A DNA stretch of 64,000 bases from Streptomyces daqingensis (GCF_014645895.1 NZ_BMMP01000011.1:124001-188000), one strand, 5' to 3'; positions 15,911-24,922 are shown, counted from the first letter of the stretch. The notes: generated from the letters alone by a model not told the origin. Translations and numbers: made by a program.

Positions 15911-16324
15911 TCAGAGACCCAGCCCGGAGGTGAGCGGGGAGCTGATCGGAAGGCCCAGCGGGCCCTTCTTGCTCTGCGGCTTCTGCGGGGCCTGCGGCGA
16001 CTGCGGGTTCTGCGGCTTCTGCTGGAGCAGCCCCTCCGGGGTCTGCGCCTGCGGCTGGGCCTGCTGACCCTGCGGCTGGGACGTCTTCCCCTGCGGCTGC
16101 CCCTGCTGACCCTGCGGCTGGGCCTGCTGGTCTTGCGGCTGGCCCTGCTGGCCTTGCGGCTGGGACGTCTTCCCCTGCGGCTGCACCGCCTGGGTCTGCG
16201 GCTGGCCCTGGCCGGGGGCCGAGGGGGTGCCGGAGGTGTCGGCGGAAGCGACGCCCATCCCGGCGACGACGACGGCGGCGCTGATCACAGCGACGCTGAG
16301 GAGCTTCCTGGTTACCTGCTGCAT
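15911..16324 (-). CDS. Secreted Pro/Gln-repeat protein
   Basis: A 137-residue protein. A signal peptide (VTRKLLSVAVISAAVVVAGMG, cleavage after ASA near residue 28) is followed by about 70 residues of QPQG/QPQD repeats, in which the unit QPQGKTSQPQGQQ occurs twice, then a basic tail ending in SSPLTSGLGL. The repeat is visible in DNA as near-identical copies around 16050-16100 and 16135-16190. The start has an AGGA ribosome site. No enzymatic domain is present; an extended wall- or matrix-associated polypeptide is plausible. Repeat number is likely to vary between strains. Confidence 0.75.
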   Translation of the reverse strand: MQQVTRKLLSVAVISAAVVVAGMGVASADTSGTPSAPGQGQPQTQAVQPQGKTSQPQGQQGQPQDQQAQPQGQQGQPQGKTSQPQGQQAQPQAQTPEGLLQQKPQNPQSPQAPQKPQSKKGPLGLPISSPLTSGLGL

Positions 16325-16525
16325 GAGTTTCCGTCCTCATCGTTGGGGCTTGTTCAGCTCGGCGAACGTAGCGATCACCGCAGAACGCCACAAACACCCA
16401 GAGATGCGCGGAAGTCGGGCAGGTGATCCGATGAGCTTCTGTCACCGGCGCCTTGCCCGGACTCCCGCGATCAGCCGCCCCGGCGGCCCCGGCGGAAGAC
16501 TTCGCAGGTCATACCCTCAGCGAGG

Positions 16526-17647
16526 TCAGTTGCTGAAGAGCCACTCGGACTTCAGCTCCGCATAGCCGGGCTTGATCACTTCATTGATCATGGGGAGACG
16601 TTCATCAAAAGGAATGAACGCGGACTTCATCGCATTGACGGTGAACCACTGCATGTCGTCGAGCGTGTAGCGGAACGTCTCCACGAGGTGCTCGAACTCC
16701 TGGCTCATGCTGGTGCCGCTCATGAGCCGATTGTCGGTGTTGACCGTCGCCCTGAAGTGGAGCCTGCGCAGCAGCCCGATGGGGTGCTCGGCGTACGAAG
16801 CGGCCGCCCCCGTCTGCAGGTTGGACGAGGGGCACAGTTCCAGGGGAATCCGCTTGTCACGGACGTACGAGGCGAGGCGGCCCAGCTTCACCGTCCCGTC
16901 GTCGTCGGCCTGGATGTCGTCGATGATGCGCACCCCGTGGCCGAGCCGGTCCGCGCCGCACCACTGGAGCGCCTGCCAGATCGACGGAAGACCGAAGGCC
17001 TCCCCCGCGTGGATCGTGAAGTGGTTGTTCTCCCGCTTGAGGTACTCGAAGGCGTCGAGGTGCCGGGTGGGAGGGTGACCCGCCTCCGCGCCGGCGATGT
17101 CGAACCCGACGACGCCCACGTCGCGGTACCTGTTGGCGAGTTCGGCGATCTCCAGGGCGCGCGCCGCGTGCCGCATCGCGGTGAGCAGCGCGCCGACGCG
17201 GATGCGGCCCCCCGTGGCACGGGCCCGCCGCTCGCCCTCGCGGAAGCCCTCGTTGACGGCCTCCACGACCTCTTCGAGCGTGAGGCCCTTCTCCAGGTGC
17301 TGTTCGGGCGCGAAGCGGACCTCCGCGTAGACGACGCCGTCCGCCGCCAGGTCCTCGGCGCACTCGGCCGCGACGCGGAAGAGCGCGTCACGTGTCTGCA
17401 TGACGCCGACCGTGTGCGAGAACGTCTCCAGGTAGCGCTCCAGCGAACCGGAGTCGGCGGAGGCGCGGAACCAGCTCTCCAGCTTGGCCGCGTCGGTCTC
17501 GGGGAGGGCTTCGTACCCCGTCTCCCGGGCCAGTTCGACGATGGTGGCGGGCCGCAGGCCACCGTCGAGGTGGTCGTGCAGCAGCACCTTCGGGGCCCGG
17601 CGGATCTGCTCGGGTGTGGGAACGGTGTTGAGGGTCTGGCTCGTCAT
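16526..17647 (-). CDS. add: Adenosine deaminase
   Basis: Zinc amidohydrolase that converts adenosine or deoxyadenosine to inosine or deoxyinosine, feeding purine-nucleoside phosphorylase. Metal ligands are in LLHDHLDGG (His24, His26), HAGEAFG (His213, catalytic Glu216), the LGHGVR His237 and Asp305 in VNTDNRLMS. The 373-residue length is typical. The start is ATG 17647: upstream in-frame extension would cross the operator. TACAGT lies six bases before the ATG, and AGGAG 12 bases before it overlaps the operator edge. The shared palindrome at 17664-17675 ties it to punA and deoC. Confidence 0.95.
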   Translation of the reverse strand: MTSQTLNTVPTPEQIRRAPKVLLHDHLDGGLRPATIVELARETGYEALPETDAAKLESWFRASADSGSLERYLETFSHTVGVMQTRDALFRVAAECAEDLAADGVVYAEVRFAPEQHLEKGLTLEEVVEAVNEGFREGERRARATGGRIRVGALLTAMRHAARALEIAELANRYRDVGVVGFDIAGAEAGHPPTRHLDAFEYLKRENNHFTIHAGEAFGLPSIWQALQWCGADRLGHGVRIIDDIQADDDGTVKLGRLASYVRDKRIPLELCPSSNLQTGAAASYAEHPIGLLRRLHFRATVNTDNRLMSGTSMSQEFEHLVETFRYTLDDMQWFTVNAMKSAFIPFDERLPMINEVIKPGYAELKSEWLFSN

Positions 17648-17653
17648 CTGCGT

Positions 17654-17680
17654 ACTGTAGCTCCTACGCGCGTAGACGGC
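17654..17680 (-). promoter_or_regulatory. add operator and likely -10 of a leaderless transcript
   Basis: CTACGCGCGTAG at 17664-17675 is identical to the punA site, and the identity extends over 18 bases (17663-17680). On the minus strand TACAGT (17659-17654) follows four bases later, with six bases before the ATG, the spacing also seen at punA and deoC. Confidence 0.55.
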
Positions 17681-17796
17681 ATCTGCACCACAACTTCCTT
17701 TTCGCCGCACCTGGTTGTGGCCGCGAAGCTGTTCGATATCCAATGGTGATCCAGTAGCGCCGTTCGCCCACTCGCGCTTCTGCCATCGTCTTCCCC

Positions 17797-18780
17797 ATGG
17801 CTCAGCAAGCTTTGCCCGAGCGGGAGGCCCGACTGGGGCGGGCGATGGGCGCCGACGAGGACGGCACGGCACCGCACGCCGTGGTGGTGCTGCTGCCCGG
17901 GAGCGGGCTGCCCCGCAGCACCCGGCGGCCGTCGGCGGTCGCCGCGGCGGCGTTACGGCCTTTCGCACGGCGGCTGGTGCGCGCCGCGCTGCAGGGCGAG
18001 CCGGACTCCTCCCTGGTGGTCCACACCCTGCACTACCGCTACCGCGGCTGGAACGGGCAGGCGGCGCACCCCGCGCACGACGCGGAGTGGGCCGTCGCCG
18101 AAGTGGTGCGCCGCTACGGGGACGTTCCCGTCTGCCTGGCCGGCTTCGACGTCGGCGCGCGTGCGGCGCTGCGGGCCGCCGGGCACCCGATGGTGGAGTC
18201 CGTGCTGGCCGTCTCACCCTGGCTGCCGGAGACGGAGGACGGCCCGCCCGGCGGGACGGAGGAGCCCGGAGCCCGGGCGGCTCCCTCCGGTGCCGACGCG
18301 GAGAGTCCCGGTGTGGAGAGTCCCGGCGTGGAGGTGGGGGCCGCCGGCCGGAGGACCGCGGAGCAGCCCGGGAAGGTCGCCGCGGACGACGCCGGCGCGG
18401 AGCCGGACGGCCCACCGCGTGGCGCCCGGGCAGCGAACCGGGCCGCGTGCGAGTCCGAACCGGTCAGGCAACTGATCGGCAGGCACGTGCTGATGGTGCA
18501 CGGCTCGGACGACGAGCACACAGCTCCGGAGCTGTCGTACCGGCTGGCGGAGCGGGCGAAGAAGTCGAACGCGAACGTGTGCCGCTTCGAAGTCCACACG
18601 GACGGCCACAGGTTGCGTCATCACCAGGCCGAAGTCGCCGCCCTGGCCGAGAACTTCATACTCGGCACGCTGTGCGGCAGGGAGTTCGCCCGGCCGCTCG
18701 TCGACGCGATGGCGGCGCCGCCCCCGCTCGGCCTCCGGATGCCGCTCGCCTCGGGCTTCGGGCGCAGCCTCCGCCGCTGA
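17797..18780 (+). CDS. Alpha/beta-hydrolase-like protein with Asp in place of the nucleophile Ser
   Basis: A 327-residue cytoplasmic protein with alpha/beta-hydrolase features: VVVLLPGSGLPR near the N terminus, a nucleophile-elbow-like LAGFDVGARAA in which the expected Ser is Asp118, an acidic residue in HGSDDEHT near 234 and a C-terminal His in DGHRLRH near 270. Between about residues 145 and 220 is a low-complexity acidic linker (ESPGVESPGVE). A dienelactone-hydrolase-like ancestry is plausible, but Asp at the elbow makes normal serine-esterase chemistry unlikely. ATG 17797 is chosen; ATG 17845 is an alternative. It is divergent from add. Confidence 0.65.
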   Translation: MAQQALPEREARLGRAMGADEDGTAPHAVVVLLPGSGLPRSTRRPSAVAAAALRPFARRLVRAALQGEPDSSLVVHTLHYRYRGWNGQAAHPAHDAEWAVAEVVRRYGDVPVCLAGFDVGARAALRAAGHPMVESVLAVSPWLPETEDGPPGGTEEPGARAAPSGADAESPGVESPGVEVGAAGRRTAEQPGKVAADDAGAEPDGPPRGARAANRAACESEPVRQLIGRHVLMVHGSDDEHTAPELSYRLAERAKKSNANVCRFEVHTDGHRLRHHQAEVAALAENFILGTLCGREFARPLVDAMAAPPPLGLRMPLASGFGRSLRR

Positions 18781-18893
18781 CGGACCCGCCGGGACGGCCG
18801 GAGCGAGGAGCCCCGGTCCGTCCGGCAGGGTCCGGCGGCGGCTGAAGACCTGCCGACCGGGACCGCCCGCCGGGACGGCCGCGCGGCATGGCT

Positions 18894-19820
18894 TCAGGAC
18901 GCGCGGCCCGTATGGACGGTGGTGGCCGTCAGGTAGAAGGCGTCCGGGCGGTGCATGATCCCGGTCGGGGCCTCCTCGTCGAGCAGGGCGTCCAGGGTGG
19001 CCCTGTCCTCCTCGTCCAACTCCTCCTCGAAGGAGGCGCGTTCACGCGACAGCCTGGCGTGCAGATGGCTGCGGGCGGTCTCGCCGAGCGGGGCCGGCAG
19101 CTCCGTGAGGAAGCTGCGGGTGCCCGCGGGGGTGAGACCGGCGCGTGCCAGCATCGCGGGCCAGTCCTCGACGCTTCGCGTGTGGCCCGGCAGGCCGGCG
19201 CGCATCGCACTGAACCAGTCCTCGGTCAGCGCCTCCAGACGTGCCGGCAGTCCCGGACGTCCGAAGCCGATGTCCCGGGGAAGGTAGCGGGGCGCGAGCC
19301 CGCGTTCGACGACGGCCAGCAGCCCGCCGGGGCGCACGGAGGCCGCCAGCGCGTCCAGAGCCGCCTGCTGGTCGCCGATGTGGTGCACGACGTGGCTGGT
19401 CCAGATGACGTCCGCACTGCCCAACCGGCCGAAGTCGTCGGGAAGTTGCGCCTCCAGCGTCGCCACGCGGCCGCCCACGCCCTCCCGTTCGGCGCGGGCG
19501 CGCGCCCGCTCCAGGAGGGCCGGCGTGCCGTCCACGGCGACGACCTCCGCCTGCGGGAACTCGCGGGCGAGCAGCGCCGTGTAGACGCCGGGGCCGCTGC
19601 CCACGTCCAGCAGCCGCCGGGCGATCTCGGGCCCGCACCCGCCTTCCAGAAGCAGGCCCCGCAGCCAGGCCGCGGCCTCCTCGGCGAAGGGGATGCGCAT
19701 CTCCCCTTCCTGCTCGATGTAGTCGGCCATCGCCTCCCAGTCGACGTCCTCCTCGCCGTGCCCGTGCCCCTTGTCGTGTACGTGCCCGTGCCCGTGTCCC
19801 GCGTGTGTCCCGGCTCCCAC
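18894..19820 (-). CDS. Class I SAM-dependent methyltransferase with His-rich N terminus
   Basis: A 308-residue protein with the SAM-binding motif LLDVGSGPGVYTALLA and the acidic VVAVDGTP, then the post-I/II pattern HVVHHIGDQQAALDAL, as in Rossmann-fold small-molecule methyltransferases. Residues 6-21 contain seven histidines (HGHGHVHDKGHGH), a possible metal-binding or regulatory tail. The GTG start at 19820 has GAGGAGG six bases upstream; the longer in-frame start at 19952 has no ribosome site. Substrate is unknown. The gene stands alone between an alpha/beta hydrolase and a LysR regulator, which offers no clue. Confidence 0.75.
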   Translation of the reverse strand: MGAGTHAGHGHGHVHDKGHGHGEEDVDWEAMADYIEQEGEMRIPFAEEAAAWLRGLLLEGGCGPEIARRLLDVGSGPGVYTALLAREFPQAEVVAVDGTPALLERARARAEREGVGGRVATLEAQLPDDFGRLGSADVIWTSHVVHHIGDQQAALDALAASVRPGGLLAVVERGLAPRYLPRDIGFGRPGLPARLEALTEDWFSAMRAGLPGHTRSVEDWPAMLARAGLTPAGTRSFLTELPAPLGETARSHLHARLSRERASFEEELDEEDRATLDALLDEEAPTGIMHRPDAFYLTATTVHTGRAS

Positions 19821-20010
19821 GTCGTCCTCCTCGTCGTTGCGGATCCGTCGGCTGCACTGTTGCGGAGGGTGCGGCGTGCCGGGCGTCGGTGACAACTCGT
19901 GTTGCTGTTTCCGGGAAATAGAGCGATGAGATGGACGGCCCGGTCCTGCCACGGGGCCGGACCCCTGCCCCGCCGCCCGGGTCCCCGGCCCACCGGGCGC
20001 CGGGTACGCC

Positions 20011-20952
20011 TCAGCCCGAGAGCAGCCGGCCCCGCCGGCTCAGCAGGAAGTCCCTGAACGCCGCCACCGGGGGTGTGTCCGGCCGCCCCGCGGCCCAGGC
20101 GAGCCCGATCTCGCGAACCGCGCGCGGCGCCGAGACGGCCAGCTCTCGCACCCCCGGACGCGGGACCGCCGGCGGCGGAAGCAGGGCGACGCCCAGTCCC
20201 GCCGCGACGAGGCCCCGGATCGTCTCCGCCTCCTCCCCCTCGAACGCGACCCGCGGGGTGAACCCGGCCTGCGCGCACAGGGTTTCGAGGATGCGCCGCA
20301 TCCCGTATCCCTTCTCCAGGGTCACGAAGTGCTCGTCGGCCGCCTCGGCCAGCCGGATGCGGCGCCGCGAGGCCAGCGGATGGTCCTCCGGTACGACCAG
20401 GCGCAGCCGCTGCTCGTCCAGGCGGCGGGCGACGAGGTCGGGGGCGTCGGGGACGGGCGAGGTGAGGCACAGGTCGAGGTCGCCCGCGCGCAGCCGGTCC
20501 AGCATGGCCTCGCCGTAGTTCTGGACGAGAGCGAACCGCACTCCCGGATGGCCGGCGCGGAAGGCCCGGATCAGCCCGGGGACGGTCTCCCAGCCGAGCG
20601 TGTGCAGGAACCCGAAGGCGACCTTGCCCTTAGACGGGTCGGCGTCAGCCCGTACCGACTCCGCCGCCTGCTCGACCGCGGCGAGCGCCCGCTCCGCTGA
20701 CGCCAGGAAGGTCCGGCCCGCCGGTGTGAGGGCGAGCGCGCGGCCGCGGCGGGCGAACAGCGCGACGCCGAGGTCGCTCTCGAGACGGGCGATGCCGCGG
20801 CTCAACGTGGACTGCGGTACACCGAGTTCGGCCGCCGCCCGCGTCAGGTGCTCGTGCCGTGCCACGGCGGCGAACTGCGCCAGGCGCGGGGTGAGATTCG
20901 CCCCCCAGTCGGATGTGACCGGGATGTCTTTCTCGTTACGTACTGGTGACAT
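20011..20952 (-). CDS. LysR-family transcriptional regulator
   Basis: A 313-residue LTTR with an N-terminal helix-turn-helix (LAQFAAVARHEHLTRAAAEL followed by VPQSTLSRGIARLE) and a C-terminal substrate-binding-like domain. ATG 20952 follows the divergent arrangement with an MFS transporter gene only 91 bases away, the classic LysR-target layout, so it most likely controls that transporter. The shared spacer contains repeats of the type TGCAT/GACGCATC that could form the operator. The co-inducer is unknown. Confidence 0.88.
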   Translation of the reverse strand: MSPVRNEKDIPVTSDWGANLTPRLAQFAAVARHEHLTRAAAELGVPQSTLSRGIARLESDLGVALFARRGRALALTPAGRTFLASAERALAAVEQAAESVRADADPSKGKVAFGFLHTLGWETVPGLIRAFRAGHPGVRFALVQNYGEAMLDRLRAGDLDLCLTSPVPDAPDLVARRLDEQRLRLVVPEDHPLASRRRIRLAEAADEHFVTLEKGYGMRRILETLCAQAGFTPRVAFEGEEAETIRGLVAAGLGVALLPPPAVPRPGVRELAVSAPRAVREIGLAWAAGRPDTPPVAAFRDFLLSRRGRLLSG

Positions 20953-21043
20953 GTCCCGCCCTAGCTGCCGTGATGCATGAGGGGAACGATTATCGCTGTT
21001 CTGTGCATTGGACGCATCAACGCCCCGTACGTAGCTTCGAAGC

Positions 21044-22351
21044 ATGCCCACTGCCGATACCGGGGCGCTCACCAAGGTGCGCGCCTCCTCCGAGACCGCC
21101 GCGGCCACCCCCGCACCGGTCACCCACGTTCCCGACGCGTCGAAGCTCAGCCCCGGAGACCCCGGGCACAGCCGGATGCGTCTCGCCCTCTTCGCCGCAG
21201 GACTCGCCACCTTCGCGCTGCTGTACTCCACGCAGGCGCTGCTCCCCGAGATCTCCCGCGACCTGCACGCCGACCCCGGCCTCGCGAGCTGGACGGTCTC
21301 GGGCGCGACCATCGGCCTCGCCGTGGCGGTACTCCCCCTCGCCGCGCTGTCGGAACGGTTCGGGCGCCGGCGCCTCCTGACGATCTCGATGGCAGTCGCC
21401 GTCGCGCTCGCGCTGGTGATCCCCTTCGCGCCGGACCTCGGCACCCTGATCGCGCTCCGCACGCTCCAGGGTGCCGCCGTCGCGGGCGTCCCCGCGTCGG
21501 CGATGGCCTTCCTCGCCGACGAGGTGCGCGGAAAGTACCTGGTCGGCGCGACAGGGCTCTTCGTGGCCGGCAACAGCGTGGGCGGCATGAGCGGCCGCGT
21601 CCTCAGCGGCTGGGTGACGGAGGCGTGGGGCTGGCGCGCGGGTCTGGCGTCGGTGGCGCTCGCCTCGCTGGTGTGCGCGGTGGCGTTCCTGCTGCTCGTC
21701 CCCAAGGCCCGGCACTTCCGCCCCTCGCCTCTGAACGCGCGGGGTCTCGCCCGTACGGTCTCGGCGCATCTGCGCAACCCGCTGCTGGTGCGTCTCTACG
21801 CCATCGGCATGCTGTTCATGATCGTCTTCGGTGCGGTCTACACGGTGATCGGCTACCGGCTCGTGGCCGGACCCTTCGGGCTCTCGCAGGGCCTCGTCGG
21901 CTCGGTCTTCGTCATCTACCTGGTGGGGACGGCCACTTCGGCCGCCGCGGGCCGGATGAACGCCAGGCTGGGACGGCGCGGCATGCTGTACGTCGGCATC
22001 GGCACGGCCTCGGCGGGCCTGCTGCTGAGCCTGGCGGACAACCTGGGCGCGGTGGCCGCGGGGCTCGTCCTGATCACCGCGGGATTCTTCGCCGGACACG
22101 CCGTCGCGTCCGGCTCGGTCAGCCGCACCGCGACCGAGGGACGCGCCCAGGCGTCGGCGCTCTACCAGATGGCGTACTACACCGGCAGTTCGCTGGGCGG
22201 AGCCCTGGGCGCCGTCGCGTTCGCCGCGGGCGGCTGGAGCGCCACCGTCGTACTGGCGCTGACCGCGATGGTGCTGGCGGGCGCGGTGACGCTCTACGGC
22301 TCGCGGGCGGCCGCCGTACAGCGCCGCCGCCCGGTCGCCGCTCGGGCCTGA
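21044..22351 (+). CDS. MFS transporter (YnfM/CynX-like)
   Basis: A 435-residue transporter with about 12 hydrophobic segments. Signature elements are the N-terminal FALLYSTQALLPEISRDLH typical of YnfM-type exporters, the A-loop SERFGRRRLL between helices 2 and 3, and a second copy GRMNARLGRRGM between helices 8 and 9. The first 40 residues are hydrophilic and probably cytoplasmic. It is divergent from the LysR gene that probably regulates it. Drug or metabolite efflux is likely but the substrate is unknown. A long GC-rich hairpin follows. Confidence 0.88.
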   Translation: MPTADTGALTKVRASSETAAATPAPVTHVPDASKLSPGDPGHSRMRLALFAAGLATFALLYSTQALLPEISRDLHADPGLASWTVSGATIGLAVAVLPLAALSERFGRRRLLTISMAVAVALALVIPFAPDLGTLIALRTLQGAAVAGVPASAMAFLADEVRGKYLVGATGLFVAGNSVGGMSGRVLSGWVTEAWGWRAGLASVALASLVCAVAFLLLVPKARHFRPSPLNARGLARTVSAHLRNPLLVRLYAIGMLFMIVFGAVYTVIGYRLVAGPFGLSQGLVGSVFVIYLVGTATSAAAGRMNARLGRRGMLYVGIGTASAGLLLSLADNLGAVAAGLVLITAGFFAGHAVASGSVSRTATEGRAQASALYQMAYYTGSSLGGALGAVAFAAGGWSATVVLALTAMVLAGAVTLYGSRAAAVQRRRPVAARA

Positions 22352-22356
22352 CCCGC

Positions 22357-22390
22357 GGCCGGTCCGGTCCGGTCGGGACCGGACCGGGCC
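22357..22390. terminator. Hairpin between convergent MFS and Uma2 genes
   Basis: GGCCGGTCCGGTCC (22357-22370) pairs with GGGACCGGACCGGGCC (22375-22390) with minor slippage and a four-base loop. It lies in the 45-base gap and can serve both strands. Confidence 0.65.
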
Positions 22391-22396
22391 GGGCCG

Positions 22397-22987
22397 TCAG
22401 TCCAGCGGGAAGTCCGCCGTCTCCAGGGTGAGTTCGAAGGGCGCCGGAAGCCGGACGTCCTCGCCGGCCTTCACCGCCGTGTGGACGCGGTAGACGTCAC
22501 CCGCCGGCTCCCCGAACACGGTGACGGTCGGACCGGCCGGGGCGTGCCCGTCCACCAGCAGGTAGAGCGGGACGCCGGCCTGGGCGTAGCCCGCGGGCTT
22601 GCTGATGCGGTCGTGCCCCGCGTTGGAGGGCGAGGTGATCTCGACGATCAGCTCGGCCGCGGCGGCGGGGATGTAGTTGCCGGGTTCGCGCAACGCGGCT
22701 TCTGGAACGACCACCAGGTCCGGGATGTAGAGGCCGCTCCGCGAGGGGACGGCGACCCCCAGCGTCTGGTAGATGCCCCAGTCCTCCGGGAGGGATCTCG
22801 TGAGGGCGCGCTGAATCTTCCAGGCGATGCTGTTGTGGTTGTTGGCGGGTGGCGGCGACACGGTGACGATCCCCTCGATGATCTCCACCCTGCTGCCCTC
22901 GGGCCCGTCGGTCCGGTCCCAGATCCGGACCAGATCGTCCCAGTCCCGGCCGTCAGCCGGGCCGTGGTCGACGGTGAGTGCGCTCAT
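22397..22987 (-). CDS. Uma2-family (DUF820) putative nuclease
   Basis: A 196-residue protein of the Uma2 family, with a restriction-endonuclease-like fold. Visible elements are VEIIEGIVTVSPPP, the PDLVVVPEAAL strand with its acidic residue, the ELIVEITSPSN motif and a lysine-containing turn (DRISKPAGYAQAG) near the position of the PD-(D/E)xK lysine. These genes are highly multiplied in Streptomyces and their biological role is not settled. A GAAGGAG ribosome site precedes the ATG. It stands alone after the broken deoA. Confidence 0.85.
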   Translation of the reverse strand: MSALTVDHGPADGRDWDDLVRIWDRTDGPEGSRVEIIEGIVTVSPPPANNHNSIAWKIQRALTRSLPEDWGIYQTLGVAVPSRSGLYIPDLVVVPEAALREPGNYIPAAAAELIVEITSPSNAGHDRISKPAGYAQAGVPLYLLVDGHAPAGPTVTVFGEPAGDVYRVHTAVKAGEDVRLPAPFELTLETADFPLD

Positions 22988-23091
22988 GGCGGTCTCCTTC
23001 TCGGTACGTCACCGACTCCAGCATGCCCAAGAGCTCCGCCACGGCGCTACGGACAAGCCGTCACCCGAAAGGGGTTGCGAGGTCAGCGGGG

Positions 23092-24350
23092 TCACACCAC
23101 GCGTTCCAGAACGATCGGCGTGACCGCGAACTCCGTGCCCTGAGGTGCGATGTCGTACGCCCCCTCCAGCGCCTGCAGCGCGTACGCGAATTTCTCCGGG
23201 GTGTCCGTGTGCAGCGTCATCAGCGGGCGGCCCGCCGTGACCGGGTCACCGGGCTTGGCGTGCATCTCGATACCCGCCCCCGCCTGCACCGGGTCCTCCT
23301 TGCGGGCCCTGCCCGCGCCGAGCCGCCAGGCCGCGAGGCCCACGGCGTAGGCGTCGAGCCTGGTGACGATCCCGGACGCGGGCACCGTGACGGTGTGCTG
23401 CTCGCGGGCGGTGGGCAGCTCCGCGTCGGGGTCGCCGCCCTGTGCGGTGATCATCCGACGCCAGTGGTCCATGGCGCTGCCGTCGGCGAGTGCCTTCGCC
23501 GGATCCGCGTCGGGGAAGCCCGCCGCCGTGAGCATCTCCCGGGCCAGGGAGAGCGTCAGCTCGACGACGTCCGCGGGGCCGCCGCCCGCCAGCACCTCGA
23601 CCGACTCGCGGACCTCCAGTGCGTTGCCCGCCGTGCCTCCCAGCGGGGTGGCCATGTCGGTGATCAGCGCCCGGGTGCGCACGCCGTGGTCGTTGCCCAG
23701 CCCGACCATGGTGGAGGCTTCATGAACGCGCCGGAGCCGACCTTCACGTCGAGGACGAGCGAGCCCGTGCCCTCCGCGATCTTCTTGCTCATGATGGAGC
23801 TGGCGATGAGCGGGATCGACTCGACGGTCCCGGTGACGTCGCGCAGCGCGTACAGCTTCCGGTCGGCGGGGGCCAGCCCGTCCCCGGCGGCGCAGATGAC
23901 GGCCCCGGTGTCGCGGAGGACGCCGAGCATCTCCTCGTTGCTGAGCGCCGCCCGCCACCCCGGGATCGACTCCAGCTTGTCGAGGGTGCCGCCGGTGTGG
24001 CCGAGCCCGCGGCCGGAGAGCTGCGGTACGGCCGCGCCGCAGGCGGCGACGAGCGGGGCGAGCGGCAGCGTGATCTTGTCGCCGACGCCGCCCGTCGAGT
24101 GCTTGTCGGCCGTGGGCCTGCTGAGGGAGGCGAAGTCCATCCGCTCGCCGGAGGCGATCATCGCCCCGGTCCAGCGGGCGATCTCGTCCCGCGACATGCC
24201 GTTGAGCAGGATCGCCATCGCGAGCGCCGACATCTGCTCGTCGGCGACCTCGCCGCGCGTGTACGCGTCGATCACCCAGTCGATCTGCTCGCTGCTGAGC
24301 GCTCCGCGGTCGCGTTTCGTACGGATGACGGAGATGACGTCCATGGACAT
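23092..24350 (-). pseudogene. deoA: Thymidine phosphorylase, disrupted by an out-of-frame deletion
   Basis: The N-terminal frame (start 24350; MDVISVIRTKRDRG, substrate motifs KHSTGGVGDK and GRGLGHTGGTLDK) reads normally to VKVGSGAFMK, then shifts into nonsense and stops at 23664. The C-terminal frame resumes with ASTMVGLGNDHGVRTRALIT and continues to a normal end at 23092. Family members have roughly eight extra codons between FMK and LA-x-TMV, so about 25 bases (3n+1) seem lost near 23718-23722. The enzyme would split thymidine and deoxyuridine. The rest of the gene keeps normal codon bias, so the lesion is recent or an assembly error. It follows cdd and the nucleoside transporter operon. 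Confidence 0.85.
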
Positions 24351-24508
24351 ATAGCGGGAGTCTCCTTCACGCGGGGGCGGGAAACCGGACGGGGGCGAAT
24401 GTCACGGACGTGGGCGTGGCAGACGTCCGTGGCGAAAGGGATGGAGGCGGCGAACCGCGGGCCGGCCGGATCCCTGTGTGGGCGGCCGGCCGGCCCGCGG
24501 GCGTCCCG

Positions 24509-24922
24509 TCAGCGTTTCAGATCGGAGGCGCCGAAGGCGCCGGGCAGCAGGTCGGCCAGCGTGCGGATGCCGTCCTCCGTCTCCATGAGGAGTTCCGGAC
24601 CGCCGTGCTCCCACAGCAGCTGACGGCACCGCCCGCAGGGCATCAGCACGTCCCCGTGCCTGTCGACGCAGGTGAAAGCGGTCAGCCGGCCGCCGCCCGA
24701 GGCCATCAGCGACGAGATCAGCCCGCACTCCGCGCAGAGGGCCACGCCGAAGGCGGCGTTCTCCACGTTGCAGCCGACGACCGTACGGCCGTCGTCGGCC
24801 AGGGCCGCCGCGCCGACGGGGAAGCCGGAGTAGGGGGCGTAGGCCCGGGACAACATGTCCCGGGCCGAGGCACGCAGCGCGGCCCAGTCGACGTCCGTAC
24901 CGCCGGCCGGGTCGTGCGTCAT
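24509..24922 (-). CDS. cdd: Cytidine deaminase
   Basis: A 137-residue homotetrameric-class enzyme converting cytidine and deoxycytidine to uridine and deoxyuridine. The zinc site is complete: the Cys of CAE (ALCAECGLIS) with catalytic Glu, and the two Cys of MPCGRCRQLLWE. The N-terminal YAPYSGFPVGAA and the NVENAAFG substrate motif are also present. The ATG overlaps the stop of the upstream permease gene (ATGA), so it is translationally coupled to the nucleoside ABC transporter. Its product would be passed to thymidine/uridine phosphorylase, whose gene follows but is broken here. Confidence 0.95.
   Translation of the reverse strand: MTHDPAGGTDVDWAALRASARDMLSRAYAPYSGFPVGAAALADDGRTVVGCNVENAAFGVALCAECGLISSLMASGGGRLTAFTCVDRHGDVLMPCGRCRQLLWEHGGPELLMETEDGIRTLADLLPGAFGASDLKR

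Noticed and set aside
19820..19952. N-terminal extension of the methyltransferase
   Set aside because: No ribosome site and low-complexity sequence; GTG 19820 has an excellent GAGGAGG.
20011..21777. 588-codon version of the LysR protein
   Set aside because: The first 275 codons are antisense to the MFS gene; the conserved LysR start is at 20952.
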